Shown piece by piece: positions 53,898-62,708 of a stretch of DNA of 64,000 nt. The position numbers and the translations under genes were made by a program. The stretch is from Sphingobacteriaceae bacterium. GTDB lineage: Bacteria; Bacteroidota; Bacteroidia; B-17B0; Aurantibacillaceae. Numbering within the stretch: position 1 is the stretch's first letter; the number at the start of each line of letters is the position of its first letter. The DNA lies in NCBI GenBank assembly GCA_016705695.1, contig JADJLA010000012.1:1-64000 (forward strand). Direction: 5' to 3'. The notes under the pieces are model-generated. The model had not been told where the DNA came from. It saw only the letters and a list, made by a program, of their open reading frames with translations, and made no database searches.

Positions 53898-54647
53898 TTG
53901 AAATTGCGTTCGCTCATATCTGCTTTATTTTTACTTCTTTCGTTCTCGGTTGTTTCGCAAGTACCCGAAAAGCCTAACCCGGCAAGATTATACAATGATC
54001 TCAGCGGAACAAATTTTATTTCCGAATCGGATGCACTTCGAATAGAGCAGCGCCTCGAGGAATTTTATCATCAAACATCAAATCAAATTTGTATTGTTAT
54101 TGTTGATGATCTAAAAGGAATGGACGCTTCGCAATTTGCGTTTGATATTGGAAATAAATGGGGCGTAGGAACTGAAAAATTCAATAACGGTATTGTTATT
54201 TTAATTAAGCCAACAGGTGGCGAAGGTCAGCGCGATCTTTTTATTGCCGTTGGTTACGGATTAGAAGGCGCCATTCCTGATCTCGCAACAAAATCAATTC
54301 GCGAACACGAAATGACACCGCACTTAAAGAACGCCGATTATTATGGTGCGCTTGTTGCAGCCATTGATGCTTTAGAAAAAGCATCCAAAGGCGAATACGA
54401 TATAAAGGTTGATCGCGTAAAGAATTTTTTCGAGAAATATAAATTACTCCTCGCTATACTATTCGTTATTTTTGCATGGATAATTTCGTTTAGGGGAACT
54501 AAGGGCAATTATTCGGGCAGAGGATTTTCTGGCGGAATGTATCGGGGCGGTAGTAGCTTTGGCGGAAGTAGTAGTTCCTCAAGTGGCGGCTTTGGTGGCT
54601 TTGGCGGTGGCAGCTTCGGCGGCGGCGGCTCCGGCGGCAAGTGGTAG
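53898..54647 (+). CDS. TPM domain protein with membrane anchor and Gly/Ser-rich tail
   Basis: A 249-residue membrane-anchored TPM protein of the YgcG/DUF477 type. It starts at TTG 53898 (MKLRSLISALFLLLSFSVVSQ, a signal peptide). The TPM domain (about 30-165) has ISESDALRIEQRLEEFY, TSNQICIVIVDDLKG, FDIGNKWGVGTEKFNNGIVI and IAVGYGLEGAIPD. A membrane helix at about 178-198 (LLLAILFVIFAWIISF) is followed by a tail of Gly, Ser and Phe (for example GGFGGFGGGSFGGGG) to the C-terminus. The low-complexity tail is common in this family. It forms a unit with lemA and the small TPM gene. Confidence 0.9.
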   Translation: MKLRSLISALFLLLSFSVVSQVPEKPNPARLYNDLSGTNFISESDALRIEQRLEEFYHQTSNQICIVIVDDLKGMDASQFAFDIGNKWGVGTEKFNNGIVILIKPTGGEGQRDLFIAVGYGLEGAIPDLATKSIREHEMTPHLKNADYYGALVAAIDALEKASKGEYDIKVDRVKNFFEKYKLLLAILFVIFAWIISFRGTKGNYSGRGFSGGMYRGGSSFGGSSSSSSGGFGGFGGGSFGGGGSGGKW

Positions 54648-54667
54648 TTCTTGTTCCTTGGTTTTAT

Positions 54668-54705
54668 CCTCCTTTTTAAAGGAGGTGTCACGAAGTGACG
54701 GAGGG
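54668..54705. repeat. Composite hairpin repeat after the lemA unit
   Basis: CCTCCTTT (54668-54675) pairs with AAAGGAGG (54678-54685), GTCAC (54687-54691) with GTGAC (54695-54699), and then GGAGGG follows. Same two-hairpin plus G-run plan as at 30195-30247. Confidence 0.55.
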
Positions 54706-54779
54706 TTTCAATCAAAACGATTTATCAATAGACTATTTGGCCTGGCCCCACAAACAAATTTAGAATATCGAATTTATTT

Positions 54780-54838
54780 TTTCTCCGTGCCTTTGCGTCT
54801 CCGTGGCAAAAAGATTTCCGTGTTCTCTGTGGTTAAAG
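54780..54838. repeat. CTCCGTG-type repeat
   Basis: TTCTCCGTGCCTTTGCGTCT followed by CCGTGGCAAAAAGATTTCCG and TGTTCTCTGTGGTTAAAG is the same word set as the repeats at 8.3 and 52.7 kb. It runs up to the stop of the minus-strand hydrolase gene. Confidence 0.45.
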
Positions 54839-55471
54839 AATCCGACTCAACAACTCATTCATCTCTTTTGCTTGATAAATGATCATGGCATGACCACCAT
54901 TTTCAATACTGTAATCGGCTTTTACATTTTTGTACAATAATAAATTATCTTTTTTCCCTTGTATATGTATGCAATTTCTTGGCGTTTTTGTGTTCGTCCA
55001 ATTAACTATCATACCAATAGAAAGACCTATATAATTTTTTGGCATCGCGTTTATCATTTCTTCAAACGCATCTTTGTACTCTTTTTCAAAACCAAGTATC
55101 CATCGCGAATTGAATGCAAAGCGGCGCAGTAAATTCTCAGAGAGCCATTTGTAGATCGGAATGTATTTTTGAAAACGAAGCAGCAACGGCAATTCATTCT
55201 TGTTCTTACAACTCGATACCAATATCACCTTTTCGGCATTGATCATATGCGATAATTCGCTGCATATCATTCCGCCAAAAGAAACACCCAATAAACTAAA
55301 GGGTTTTGAAGTGTCTATTTGTTGCACGAACAATTGAGCATATTGCTCTAAGGTCATACCGCTTTCCGGCTGGGGCCATTGCAGTATTTTTACCTCGCAA
55401 TTAGCAATGCGCATGAACTCAAACAGTTTGCCTGTGGTACCAAGCCCCGGAATGGCATAAATGGTCTTCAT
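54833..55471 (-). CDS. Alpha/beta hydrolase family protein
   Basis: A 212-residue cytoplasmic alpha/beta hydrolase. Start chosen at ATG 55471 (MKTIYAIPGLGTTGKLFEF), which places the oxyanion strand correctly; eight more codons are open upstream. Nucleophile elbow GVSFGG with Ser; VILVSSCKNKNELPL after it; acid near the HIQGKKDNLL strand; and catalytic His in IENGGHAMI close to the C-terminus. The substrate is not evident. It is a single gene, divergent from tatC. Confidence 0.85.
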   Translation of the reverse strand: MKTIYAIPGLGTTGKLFEFMRIANCEVKILQWPQPESGMTLEQYAQLFVQQIDTSKPFSLLGVSFGGMICSELSHMINAEKVILVSSCKNKNELPLLLRFQKYIPIYKWLSENLLRRFAFNSRWILGFEKEYKDAFEEMINAMPKNYIGLSIGMIVNWTNTKTPRNCIHIQGKKDNLLLYKNVKADYSIENGGHAMIIYQAKEMNELLSRIL

Positions 55472-55498
55472 TTCCTTACAAATATAGGCATTCATTAA

Positions 55499-55529
55499 TT
55501 TGATAAAGCCGCTCTAAAGTGTAAATTTG
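55499..55529 (+). promoter_or_regulatory. Bacteroidota-type promoter for tatC
   Basis: TTTG at 55499-55502 (-33) and TAAATTTG at 55522-55529 (-7, consensus TAnnTTTG) are 19 bases apart. The ATG of tatC is 13 bases after the -7 box, giving a very short 5' leader. Confidence 0.7.
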
Positions 55530-55542
55530 TAAGGCTTTTTAC

Positions 55543-56400
55543 ATGGCATCATCCGAACAAGATAAAGAATCAAAAGAAGAAGGTAAAGAAATGACCTTTT
55601 TGCAGCACCTTGAGGCTCTGCGTTGGCATTTAGTTCGCAGCGCTGCTGTGATCATGATCTTTGCTATCTCTGCGTTTTGTATGAACGACTTTGTGTTCGA
55701 CACCGTTATTTTTGGACCGTTAGATCAAAATTTTATTTCTTATCGCGGGCTTTGTGCATTAGGTTATAAAATGGGCATGGGCGATGTGATGTGTATCAAA
55801 GTAGCAAATCCGCATTTACAAACCTTAGGTGCTTCCGAACAATTTTTTAATCATATGTGGATCTCCTTTCTTGTGGGATTGATCCTTGCTTTTCCTGTAG
55901 TACTTTGGGAATTATGGAAATTTGTAAGACCCGCTTTAAAAGATAAAGAACTTGGCCCCGTTAAAGTATTTGCAGTGATCGCTTCTATTTTATTTTTAAT
56001 TGGTATTTGCTTCGGCTATTTTTTGCTGTTCCCAATGAGCTATAATTTCTTGGTGAGTTATCAAGTATCATCCAGCGGAATTGTACAAACCAATAATACA
56101 TTCGACGATTATATTTCACTGATCTCTACCATGACATTAGTATCAGGAATTATTTTTGAGATGCCGGTACTGGTTTATTTTCTTACCAAATTAACTTTGC
56201 TTACGCCCGAGTTTATGGGTAAGTACCGTAAGCATGCCGTTATTGTTATTTTAATTGCAGCCGCTGTTATAACACCAAGTCCTGATATTGCCTCACAAAT
56301 GGTGGTAGCAGTTCCTATGTATTTGCTTTACGAAATAAGCATTTTTGTATCACGCTATGTGGTGAGGAAGCGCGAGAAAGCCGAAAAAATGAACGCCTAA
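55543..56400 (+). CDS. tatC: Sec-independent protein translocase TatC
   Basis: TatC, 285 residues, the receptor subunit of the twin-arginine translocase in the inner membrane. Six membrane helices are visible. Signatures: EMTFLQHLEALRWHLVRSA at the N-terminus (with the conserved LxELR-type region), LWKFVRPALKDKE in the first cytoplasmic loop, FGYFLLFPMSYNFL, and VITPSPDIASQM near the end. An insert in the first periplasmic loop is usual for Bacteroidota. TatA/B genes are not in the window. Confidence 0.95.
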   Translation: MASSEQDKESKEEGKEMTFLQHLEALRWHLVRSAAVIMIFAISAFCMNDFVFDTVIFGPLDQNFISYRGLCALGYKMGMGDVMCIKVANPHLQTLGASEQFFNHMWISFLVGLILAFPVVLWELWKFVRPALKDKELGPVKVFAVIASILFLIGICFGYFLLFPMSYNFLVSYQVSSSGIVQTNNTFDDYISLISTMTLVSGIIFEMPVLVYFLTKLTLLTPEFMGKYRKHAVIVILIAAAVITPSPDIASQMVVAVPMYLLYEISIFVSRYVVRKREKAEKMNA

Positions 56401-56533
56401 TAGCATCCGTTTTAGCACTTTTCACCCCTTAAAATTCACTATTTATCCTTGTTTTAAGCCAATGGCGTATTTAAGCCTTTATTATTTTGGTTTCCAGTAA
56501 ATTAATCACATTTTTGTGTTTAAAATCACTCCA

Positions 56534-59200
56534 ATGAAATCTCTTTTTATTCCCAAATTCTTTCAGGTAGCTGCTGTAGCATTGATCTGCTCTTCTAATG
56601 TATTTGCTCAAAAAGCCGCTACAGAAGCAAGCGATACTTCTAAAAAAGAAACCAATACGCCTCCTAAAAAGGATAATTATAGAGCGTCAAATCCTATTGT
56701 ATGCGATCTTATTCATACAAAACTGGAAGTAAGTTTTGATTGGGCCAATGCGCAACTGAAAGGTAAAGCAACCATTAATTTAAAACCGCATTTTTATCCA
56801 ACACGCATGTGTTATTTAAATGCGCGTGGAATGGATATCAAATCGGTAAAATTATTTCAGTTAAGTACAACCGAAGTAAAAGAAATGGTTAATGGAAAGC
56901 CGGGTAAAAAAACTGTGGAAAAATTAGTTGACGCTGCGTCAACGTTTAAATACGAGAACGATTCAATTAAAATTGATCTTGGCCGCGAATTTAAATGGAA
57001 CGAGAATTTTCAAGTACAAATTGAATACATAGCTAAACCTAACGAATTAAAAGAGGGTGGAAGTAATGCTATTAGCAGCGATAAAGGTTTATACTTTATA
57101 AATAATAAAGCAACTAACCCTTATAAAATGCCGCAAATATGGACACAAGGAGAAACACAATCTAACTCTGCTTGGTTCCCAACAATTGATAGTCCGAGTC
57201 AAAAAATGACGCAAGAGATCTTCATCACTGCTCCCGATAAAATGATCACACTTTCAAATGGTATAATGGTGGCTACAAAAAAGAATGCCGATGCAACGCA
57301 TACCGATCATTGGAAATTGGATCTTCCGCATTCACCGTATTTGGCAATGATGGGTGTGGGCGAATTCAAAAAATTTACCGACGAACCTTGGAAGGGTAAA
57401 GAGATCAGTTATTATGTAGAGGCATCGTATTACGAGCACGCCAAAGCAATTTTTGGAAATACAAAAGAGATGATCGATTTCTTCTCAACTAAATTAGGAG
57501 TGGATTACGCTTGGCCAAAGTATGCACAAATTGTGGTGCGTGATTATGTGAGCGGCGCAATGGAAAACACAAGCGCCACCTTGCATGGAGATTTTGCAGT
57601 GTATGCTACAACACGCGAAATAATTGATGGTAACAAAGGTGAAGATATTATCTCTCACGAATTATTTCACCAATGGTTTGGCGATCTTGTTACAACTGAG
57701 AGTTGGAGTAATTTGCCACTCAACGAAAGTTTTGCAACCTATGGAGAATATCTTTGGTCAGAATATAAATTTGGAAGAGATGCCGCCGATCAACATCATG
57801 CGCAAAGTCGCGCCGGATATATGGCCTCTAACAAACAAGTAAACCTTATTCGTTACAATTACGAGAACCGCGAAGATATGTTCGACGGCTTTAGTTATAA
57901 TAAAGGTGGACAAGTATTACACATGCTTCGCAAGGCTGTTGGTGATGATGCATTTTTTGCATCCTTAAAAAAATATTTAGAGAATCGTAAATTCAAAACT
58001 GCCGAGATCCACGATCTGCGTTTAGCTTTTGAAGAAGTTACAGGAAGGGATATAAATTGGTTCTTTAACCAATGGTTCTTAGCAAAAGGGCATCCGGTTA
58101 TTGAAGTAACCAATAACTTTAACAGCGCTGATAATATGGTGGAGTTAACCATTGAGCAAAAACAAAATTTTAAAAATGTGCCTTTGTACGAATTGCCAAT
58201 GGAAATTGATATTTACGAGAATGGAAAAGTAACTCGTCATCATATTAATGTAACCGAAGCAAAACAAACATTTAAATTTAAAACAAGTGGTAAACCACAA
58301 TTGGTGAATTTTGATGCGGAGCGTCAGTTATTGGCCGAACTCACTTACAAAAAATCGTTAGAAGAATATGTGTTCCAATATAAGAACGCGCCTTTGTATA
58401 GCGATAGAGTAGAAGCATTAAAAGAATTAAATAAAGAGATCAGCAAGAACGATGCTGCATACCAAACTATTAAATGGGCGGCCGAAAATGATAAATTCCA
58501 CCGCGTTCGCCAGGCATCTATTGGTTTTTTAAATACAGTTGCAAAAGATAAAGAGGCAGACCTAAAATCATTAATGGTAAAGATCTTCCAGATGGATAAA
58601 AAAACCACAACACGCGCCGAAGCATTAGAATTTTTGAATACAAACTATGCAAGCGACCCTGAGTTAAATGCGCTCAACGAAAAAGCCTTGATGGAAGCAT
58701 CATATGCTATTGTTGCCGAAGGTTTAGATTATTATGTAAAAAAAGATCCTAAGTTAGCCCTTACAAAGGCAAAGCCGTTTGAGAACGAACCGGGCAAAGC
58801 AATTCTTTATACGATATCTAGCTTGTATGGAAATCATGGTGCCGAAAGTGATATTGTTTTCTTTCACTCGAACATGAAAAATTTTGGTGGTTTTGAATTG
58901 ATCACCTTTATGAGTAATTATATTAAAATTGCAAAACGTAGCGAAGGTTACTCAGGGGCACTTACAGCAGCTCGCGATTTTGAAGCCATTGCCCAAGAGG
59001 GTGGACGCTTTACAAAATCGGGCGCTATAAAAGGATTGAAAGATCTGTTGGCTGTATGGACCAAAAAAGAAACCGACTTTAAAGCAAAAGTTGACGCTGC
59101 TAAAAAAGAGAACAAAGATATTGTTCAATTAGAAAAAGATCTTAAAACCATCACCGAAACAAAAGAAATTATTGCAGGTTTGTTGAAGGGAGTGAGTTAA
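56534..59200 (+). CDS. M1 family metallo-aminopeptidase, secreted
   Basis: An 888-residue zinc aminopeptidase of family M1, exported by the signal peptide KSLFIPKFFQVAAVALICSS (cleavage after VFAQ). Start ATG 56534 chosen over GTG 56516. The N-terminal beta domain, the substrate-anchoring exopeptidase motif GAMENTSAT, zinc site HELFHQWFGDLVTTE near residue 375 with the third ligand in NESFATYGEYLW, and a long helical C-terminal domain ending in a coiled-coil-like stretch are all present. It trims N-terminal residues of peptides in the periplasm. Followed by a clear terminator. Confidence 0.94.
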   Translation: MKSLFIPKFFQVAAVALICSSNVFAQKAATEASDTSKKETNTPPKKDNYRASNPIVCDLIHTKLEVSFDWANAQLKGKATINLKPHFYPTRMCYLNARGMDIKSVKLFQLSTTEVKEMVNGKPGKKTVEKLVDAASTFKYENDSIKIDLGREFKWNENFQVQIEYIAKPNELKEGGSNAISSDKGLYFINNKATNPYKMPQIWTQGETQSNSAWFPTIDSPSQKMTQEIFITAPDKMITLSNGIMVATKKNADATHTDHWKLDLPHSPYLAMMGVGEFKKFTDEPWKGKEISYYVEASYYEHAKAIFGNTKEMIDFFSTKLGVDYAWPKYAQIVVRDYVSGAMENTSATLHGDFAVYATTREIIDGNKGEDIISHELFHQWFGDLVTTESWSNLPLNESFATYGEYLWSEYKFGRDAADQHHAQSRAGYMASNKQVNLIRYNYENREDMFDGFSYNKGGQVLHMLRKAVGDDAFFASLKKYLENRKFKTAEIHDLRLAFEEVTGRDINWFFNQWFLAKGHPVIEVTNNFNSADNMVELTIEQKQNFKNVPLYELPMEIDIYENGKVTRHHINVTEAKQTFKFKTSGKPQLVNFDAERQLLAELTYKKSLEEYVFQYKNAPLYSDRVEALKELNKEISKNDAAYQTIKWAAENDKFHRVRQASIGFLNTVAKDKEADLKSLMVKIFQMDKKTTTRAEALEFLNTNYASDPELNALNEKALMEASYAIVAEGLDYYVKKDPKLALTKAKPFENEPGKAILYTISSLYGNHGAESDIVFFHSNMKNFGGFELITFMSNYIKIAKRSEGYSGALTAARDFEAIAQEGGRFTKSGAIKGLKDLLAVWTKKETDFKAKVDAAKKENKDIVQLEKDLKTITETKEIIAGLLKGVS

Positions 59201-59221
59201 TAAAATTTTATCTCAAATAAT

Positions 59222-59258
59222 AAAAGTCGCAATGTGAAAAGCGTTGCGGCTTTTGTTT
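59222..59258 (+). terminator. Terminator after the M1 peptidase gene
   Basis: AAAAGTCGCAATG pairs (with G-T pairs) with CGTTGCGGCTTTT, followed by GTTTTC. It lies 21 bases after the stop. Confidence 0.75.
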
Positions 59259-59290
59259 TCTACCTTGCTGAGTCGTGTTACCCTAAGCGG

Positions 59291-59333
59291 ATTCCAATAG
59301 CTACCGGGACGAAGGCCGACCCAATATTGGAAT
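59291..59333. repeat. ATTCCAATA/TATTGGAAT inverted repeat
   Basis: Perfect 9-bp arms at 59291-59299 and 59325-59333 flank a GC-rich centre GCTACCGGGACGAAGGCCGA. It sits between convergent genes and could be a small dispersed repeat or a terminator for the minus-strand lipoprotein. Confidence 0.5.
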
Positions 59334-59342
59334 TTACTAAAA

Positions 59343-59831
59343 CTAATTTATTTTTAATTTATTTATAACGCGTAAAGGTCCCGGACAATGTTCCTGATGG
59401 CAACTTGCACAAGCATTTATCACCGAATTATAATTTTCCTGAACATTGTTTTTTTGCGAATTATGCAGGTTTTTTAAACTAGTTAAATAATTATCGGCAA
59501 AGGCCTCAAACGATGCTTTTTTAGTATCCGAATCGGTTGGGTTTGCGGTATGGATCTTCAGAAATTCTTCAGGAAATTTATCTGGTACATTTCCTTTCTT
59601 GATCATTTCTTTAAGGCTTTCTGTAGAATGAAGCATATTGCGCATTAATAAGGCCAGTTCGCTATCCCCGTTTGGATTTAATGACGCAGTATCTTTCTTG
59701 CATTCCTCTGTTGTTCTTTTTTTATCGGAGGTTTCAGCTTGCCTTTCGGAGCAATTAACGAGTAAAAAAGTTACAGATAAGAATGAAAAAAGTACCAGTT
59801 TATTTTTTAATGATAACGCCATTTGCTTCAA
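59343..59831 (-). CDS. Lipoprotein with a c-type heme motif
   Basis: A 162-residue exported protein with lipoprotein signal ending in LLVNC (Cys at about residue 27). The mature helical part ends with INACASCHQEHCPGPL, where CASCH is a CxxCH heme c attachment site at the C-terminus. With LLMRNMLHSTESLKEMI upstream, this resembles cytochrome c'-type four-helix proteins, whose heme motif lies in the last helix. Its start overlaps the DUF4920 gene by about 30 bases (or about 20 if ATG 59822 is used), so the two are translated together. Function unknown, electron transfer or gas binding possible. Confidence 0.75.
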   Translation of the reverse strand: MKQMALSLKNKLVLFSFLSVTFLLVNCSERQAETSDKKRTTEECKKDTASLNPNGDSELALLMRNMLHSTESLKEMIKKGNVPDKFPEEFLKIHTANPTDSDTKKASFEAFADNYLTSLKNLHNSQKNNVQENYNSVINACASCHQEHCPGPLRVINKLKIN

Positions 59832-60300
59832 ATGAAATACTTATTTCAGGATTTTTTATTTTCGCGATCTCTTCTTTTGTTTCTCCGGCATCTTCAGCAT
59901 AGTGCTTTTGGTCTGCAACCGATATGGTATCAATAAAAGCATAACCTTCAATGAATACTGTTTTGTTTGCGGCATCTTTAGGCACAAAAAAAGCATAATC
60001 TTTAAAACGAACTTTCATGCTTTGTCCGTTTCCTAGATTCATATTCATCCAACATCCCTTTTTCTGGCAAACTTCCTCAATGGTGCCGGTAACCTTTATA
60101 TTCAAAGAATCTTTACCAGCTAATTGAGCGCTTAATTGATCGATGGAAATTGCGCCTTCTTGGGTAATGGTATCGCCAAAATACATAAGTGTTGTGTCAA
60201 CTGTAGACACTGCTGTTTCTATTTTAGCCTCTTCTTTATGCTCTGAACAAGAAGATAGAGTGAGAAGGATAATCGATGTAAGGAGAAGATTATTTTTCAT
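59800..60300 (-). CDS. DUF4920 family lipoprotein
   Basis: A 166-residue lipoprotein: MKNNLLLTSIILLTLSSCSE, with Cys18 as lipidation site. The domain has FGDTITQEGAISIDQL, VTGTIEEVCQKKGCWMNMNL, MKVRFKDYAFFVPKDA and KTVFIEGYAFIDTISVAD, matching DUF4920, a small OB-like beta fold often found with metal or redox genes. The pair of Cys in CQKKGCW is conserved in that family and may bind a metal. It overlaps the heme lipoprotein gene; a joint redox role is inferred. Confidence 0.85.
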   Translation of the reverse strand: MKNNLLLTSIILLTLSSCSEHKEEAKIETAVSTVDTTLMYFGDTITQEGAISIDQLSAQLAGKDSLNIKVTGTIEEVCQKKGCWMNMNLGNGQSMKVRFKDYAFFVPKDAANKTVFIEGYAFIDTISVADQKHYAEDAGETKEEIAKIKNPEISISFEANGVIIKK

Positions 60301-60414
60301 AATATCATATTTATTGGCAAAGCAAAGGAATAATTTTTAGTAATCAAAATAACTCAGTGAGGAAACTTGATAAATCAAGCAAATTATGAGTTGAATCATA
60401 AGTTGATCTTTCTG

Positions 60415-62556
60415 TTACTGCTGATTAAACAAAGCTACATGCCCTGTTTCGGTTACATGTTTTTTTGTAACCTCGTTGGTATAACTTGCTTTCCAAATAT
60501 AAACATCTTGTTTGCAAGGTTCGCTTTTATACATCCCATCCCAGCCTGTGTTGAGACTGTAGGTTGTAAATAATTTTTGTCCGTTGCGGCTAAAAATATC
60601 CATCTTATAATCGGTTACACCAATAGTAAGTGGTTTAAATACATCATTCAATCCATCTTGGCTTGGTGTAAATGCATTGGGCACCCAAAAACGAAATTCT
60701 GCTTCAATGATGACATCTTTAAAAACCACATCTTGGCAATCATGATTATTTATTACGGTTTGGCTTACTTTGTAAATTCCGGGACGTAAATACGTATGCT
60801 TATCATTTAGGTAAGGCGAAAGTGTACCGTCACCAAAATCATAATTCATATACACAATACCTCCCATGGCCGAACTTTCAAATGAAATTTCGGGATCAAA
60901 AATGCTAGTGATACTTGGTGTTGCCACAAAATCAGCCTTCGGGCTTGGGAAAACCGTTACTTCGTACACCGGCGATAAAATGGTATCGGGGCAAGCACCA
61001 CCTCTAAAAATGGTTAGTAAAACCGAATGCGTTCCGGGAGGTGAGAATGTGTGCGTTGGTTGTGATTCGTAATAGGTTTGTCCGTTACTTACTGTCCAAA
61101 CATAATTACACGGATATTCACTTGTACTTGAATTTAAAAATTTCAATGATCCCGGATCACAAACTGTAGCAGGTAAGTTATCCACTTGCGCGGTTGGTCG
61201 GCCAATGATCACCATGCTATCTATCAACGAATCGGCACACACAAATTGCCGACCGTAAATTTTTATTGGATACACGCCCGGAGTATTGTAAACAACATTA
61301 TTTGTTTTCAAATTAGACACACCTGGATTGGCACCACTTCCAAAATACGACGTGAATGTTGCAGTGGGCTGCATTGTTCCGGTTATATTATACGTGAGCG
61401 TATTTGTTTTTAAACACGATGGATTTGGAGGAACAATAAATTGCGGTTTAAATTGTGGATACACGTAAACAAATTTCTTGATGCTATCGGCGCAAGGTAA
61501 TCCCTTATTTACAATTAAGGTTACCAAATACTTTCCTGAATCCTGAAACAAATAAGTTGGACTTAAAACATTAGAGGTATCGTTGGTTAAAGTTGGTACA
61601 CCAAAATTCCAATGGTGCGTCATTCCAAAATTACTGTAACTCTGATTTTGAAACGTCATGCTTGTACCCATACATTTGGATGGTTGATCGGCAAAACCTG
61701 CATCCACCAAAATATTACACGAGATCACATTGTATTGAAAATCGCGGTAATGCCTACTTAATAATTTTCCGTTGCGATATTCTCTTACTTGAATACAAAC
61801 CACAAATTGTCCTATCATGGTTGGAAGCCCGGTAATTTGTCCACTGGCAGGATTGATGTTTAATGCCGGATTTGATGTCATTGGGTAAGCACCGCTGAAA
61901 GGTGATTTATATTGTACCAACGAATCTGTATTCAAACCATTGTAAGCCGAAATCAGTGAATATGCTAATGAATCTCCTTCGGGATCAAATGCGGTGTGAC
62001 TAAAATTAATGGGTTTCCCTTGGCAAACGTAAAGCGAAGGATAAGTATTAAAATGTGGCGAACTATTAAATGGTGCTTTTTCGGGACCCGGTATATATGA
62101 TTTGTAGGTAGAGCCTTGTCCGCTTGGGGCTATTAAATTTAAAACGCTTCCATTACGACAACATGTTTCGTAGATCAAAAAATAACCGCCGGTTAAAGGA
62201 GGAAGTGTAACTGTTTTTGTGTACACACCTTCTTCTACGCAAACACCATTAGGCGATTGCATGCAAGGATTGTTTGTACTGGCCGGAACTTTTGAAACAA
62301 TCGGAACGCCCAAAATAAATTGGAAGATCACATCCTTATTATAATTGGTAACATTTAAAATGGCATCACCTTCGCCTAAGCCTCCAAAATTGGGCTGACC
62401 ATTTAAACAATCGCGGTAAAGTTTGAGCGTGATGCGATATTTGTTAGCGCCTAAAAAATCATAATACAATTCTCCGCCCACAATATGGGTAGCGTGAGAC
62501 TCTGCGAATATTAAAAACGCAAAAACCACTAAAAAATATCTGAATTTTTTTAGCAT
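60415..62556 (-). CDS. PKD-domain surface protein with T9SS type B (gliding-associated) C-terminus
   Basis: A 713-residue cell-surface protein. Signal peptide KKFRYFLVVFAFLIFAESHA; then ATHIVGGELYYDFLGANKYR, a common start in Bacteroidota surface proteins; DAGFADQPSKCMGTSMTFQ and HHWNFGVPTLTNDTSN begin PKD repeats; YVWTVSNGQTYYESQPTHTF and YDFGDGTLSPYLN are further repeats. The C-terminal domain has FWVPNAFTPSQDGLNDVFKP, MDIFSRNGQKLFTT, GWDGMYKSEPCKQDVYIWKA, which is the gliding motility-associated/T9SS type B sorting domain. It is likely an adhesin or surface filament. A paralogue lies upstream. Confidence 0.9.
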   Translation of the reverse strand: MLKKFRYFLVVFAFLIFAESHATHIVGGELYYDFLGANKYRITLKLYRDCLNGQPNFGGLGEGDAILNVTNYNKDVIFQFILGVPIVSKVPASTNNPCMQSPNGVCVEEGVYTKTVTLPPLTGGYFLIYETCCRNGSVLNLIAPSGQGSTYKSYIPGPEKAPFNSSPHFNTYPSLYVCQGKPINFSHTAFDPEGDSLAYSLISAYNGLNTDSLVQYKSPFSGAYPMTSNPALNINPASGQITGLPTMIGQFVVCIQVREYRNGKLLSRHYRDFQYNVISCNILVDAGFADQPSKCMGTSMTFQNQSYSNFGMTHHWNFGVPTLTNDTSNVLSPTYLFQDSGKYLVTLIVNKGLPCADSIKKFVYVYPQFKPQFIVPPNPSCLKTNTLTYNITGTMQPTATFTSYFGSGANPGVSNLKTNNVVYNTPGVYPIKIYGRQFVCADSLIDSMVIIGRPTAQVDNLPATVCDPGSLKFLNSSTSEYPCNYVWTVSNGQTYYESQPTHTFSPPGTHSVLLTIFRGGACPDTILSPVYEVTVFPSPKADFVATPSITSIFDPEISFESSAMGGIVYMNYDFGDGTLSPYLNDKHTYLRPGIYKVSQTVINNHDCQDVVFKDVIIEAEFRFWVPNAFTPSQDGLNDVFKPLTIGVTDYKMDIFSRNGQKLFTTYSLNTGWDGMYKSEPCKQDVYIWKASYTNEVTKKHVTETGHVALFNQQ

Positions 62557-62708
62557 TCTTATCGCATACTACGAAGGCTAGACTTAATAAAAATCTGTTC
62601 GAATAACCGAAGTAGTAACCAATAAAAATAACGATTTTTTTTGTAAAACGTTAAAAATCAGCGGTTTTAACAAAAAGACTTAGTAAAAGGGCTTGTTGAG
62701 AGAGTGAG

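Noticed and set aside
54509..54882. Proline-rich minus-strand frame and alanine-rich plus-strand frame at the end of the TPM gene
   Set aside because: Both mirror the Gly/Ser codon tract of the TPM protein tail; composition only.
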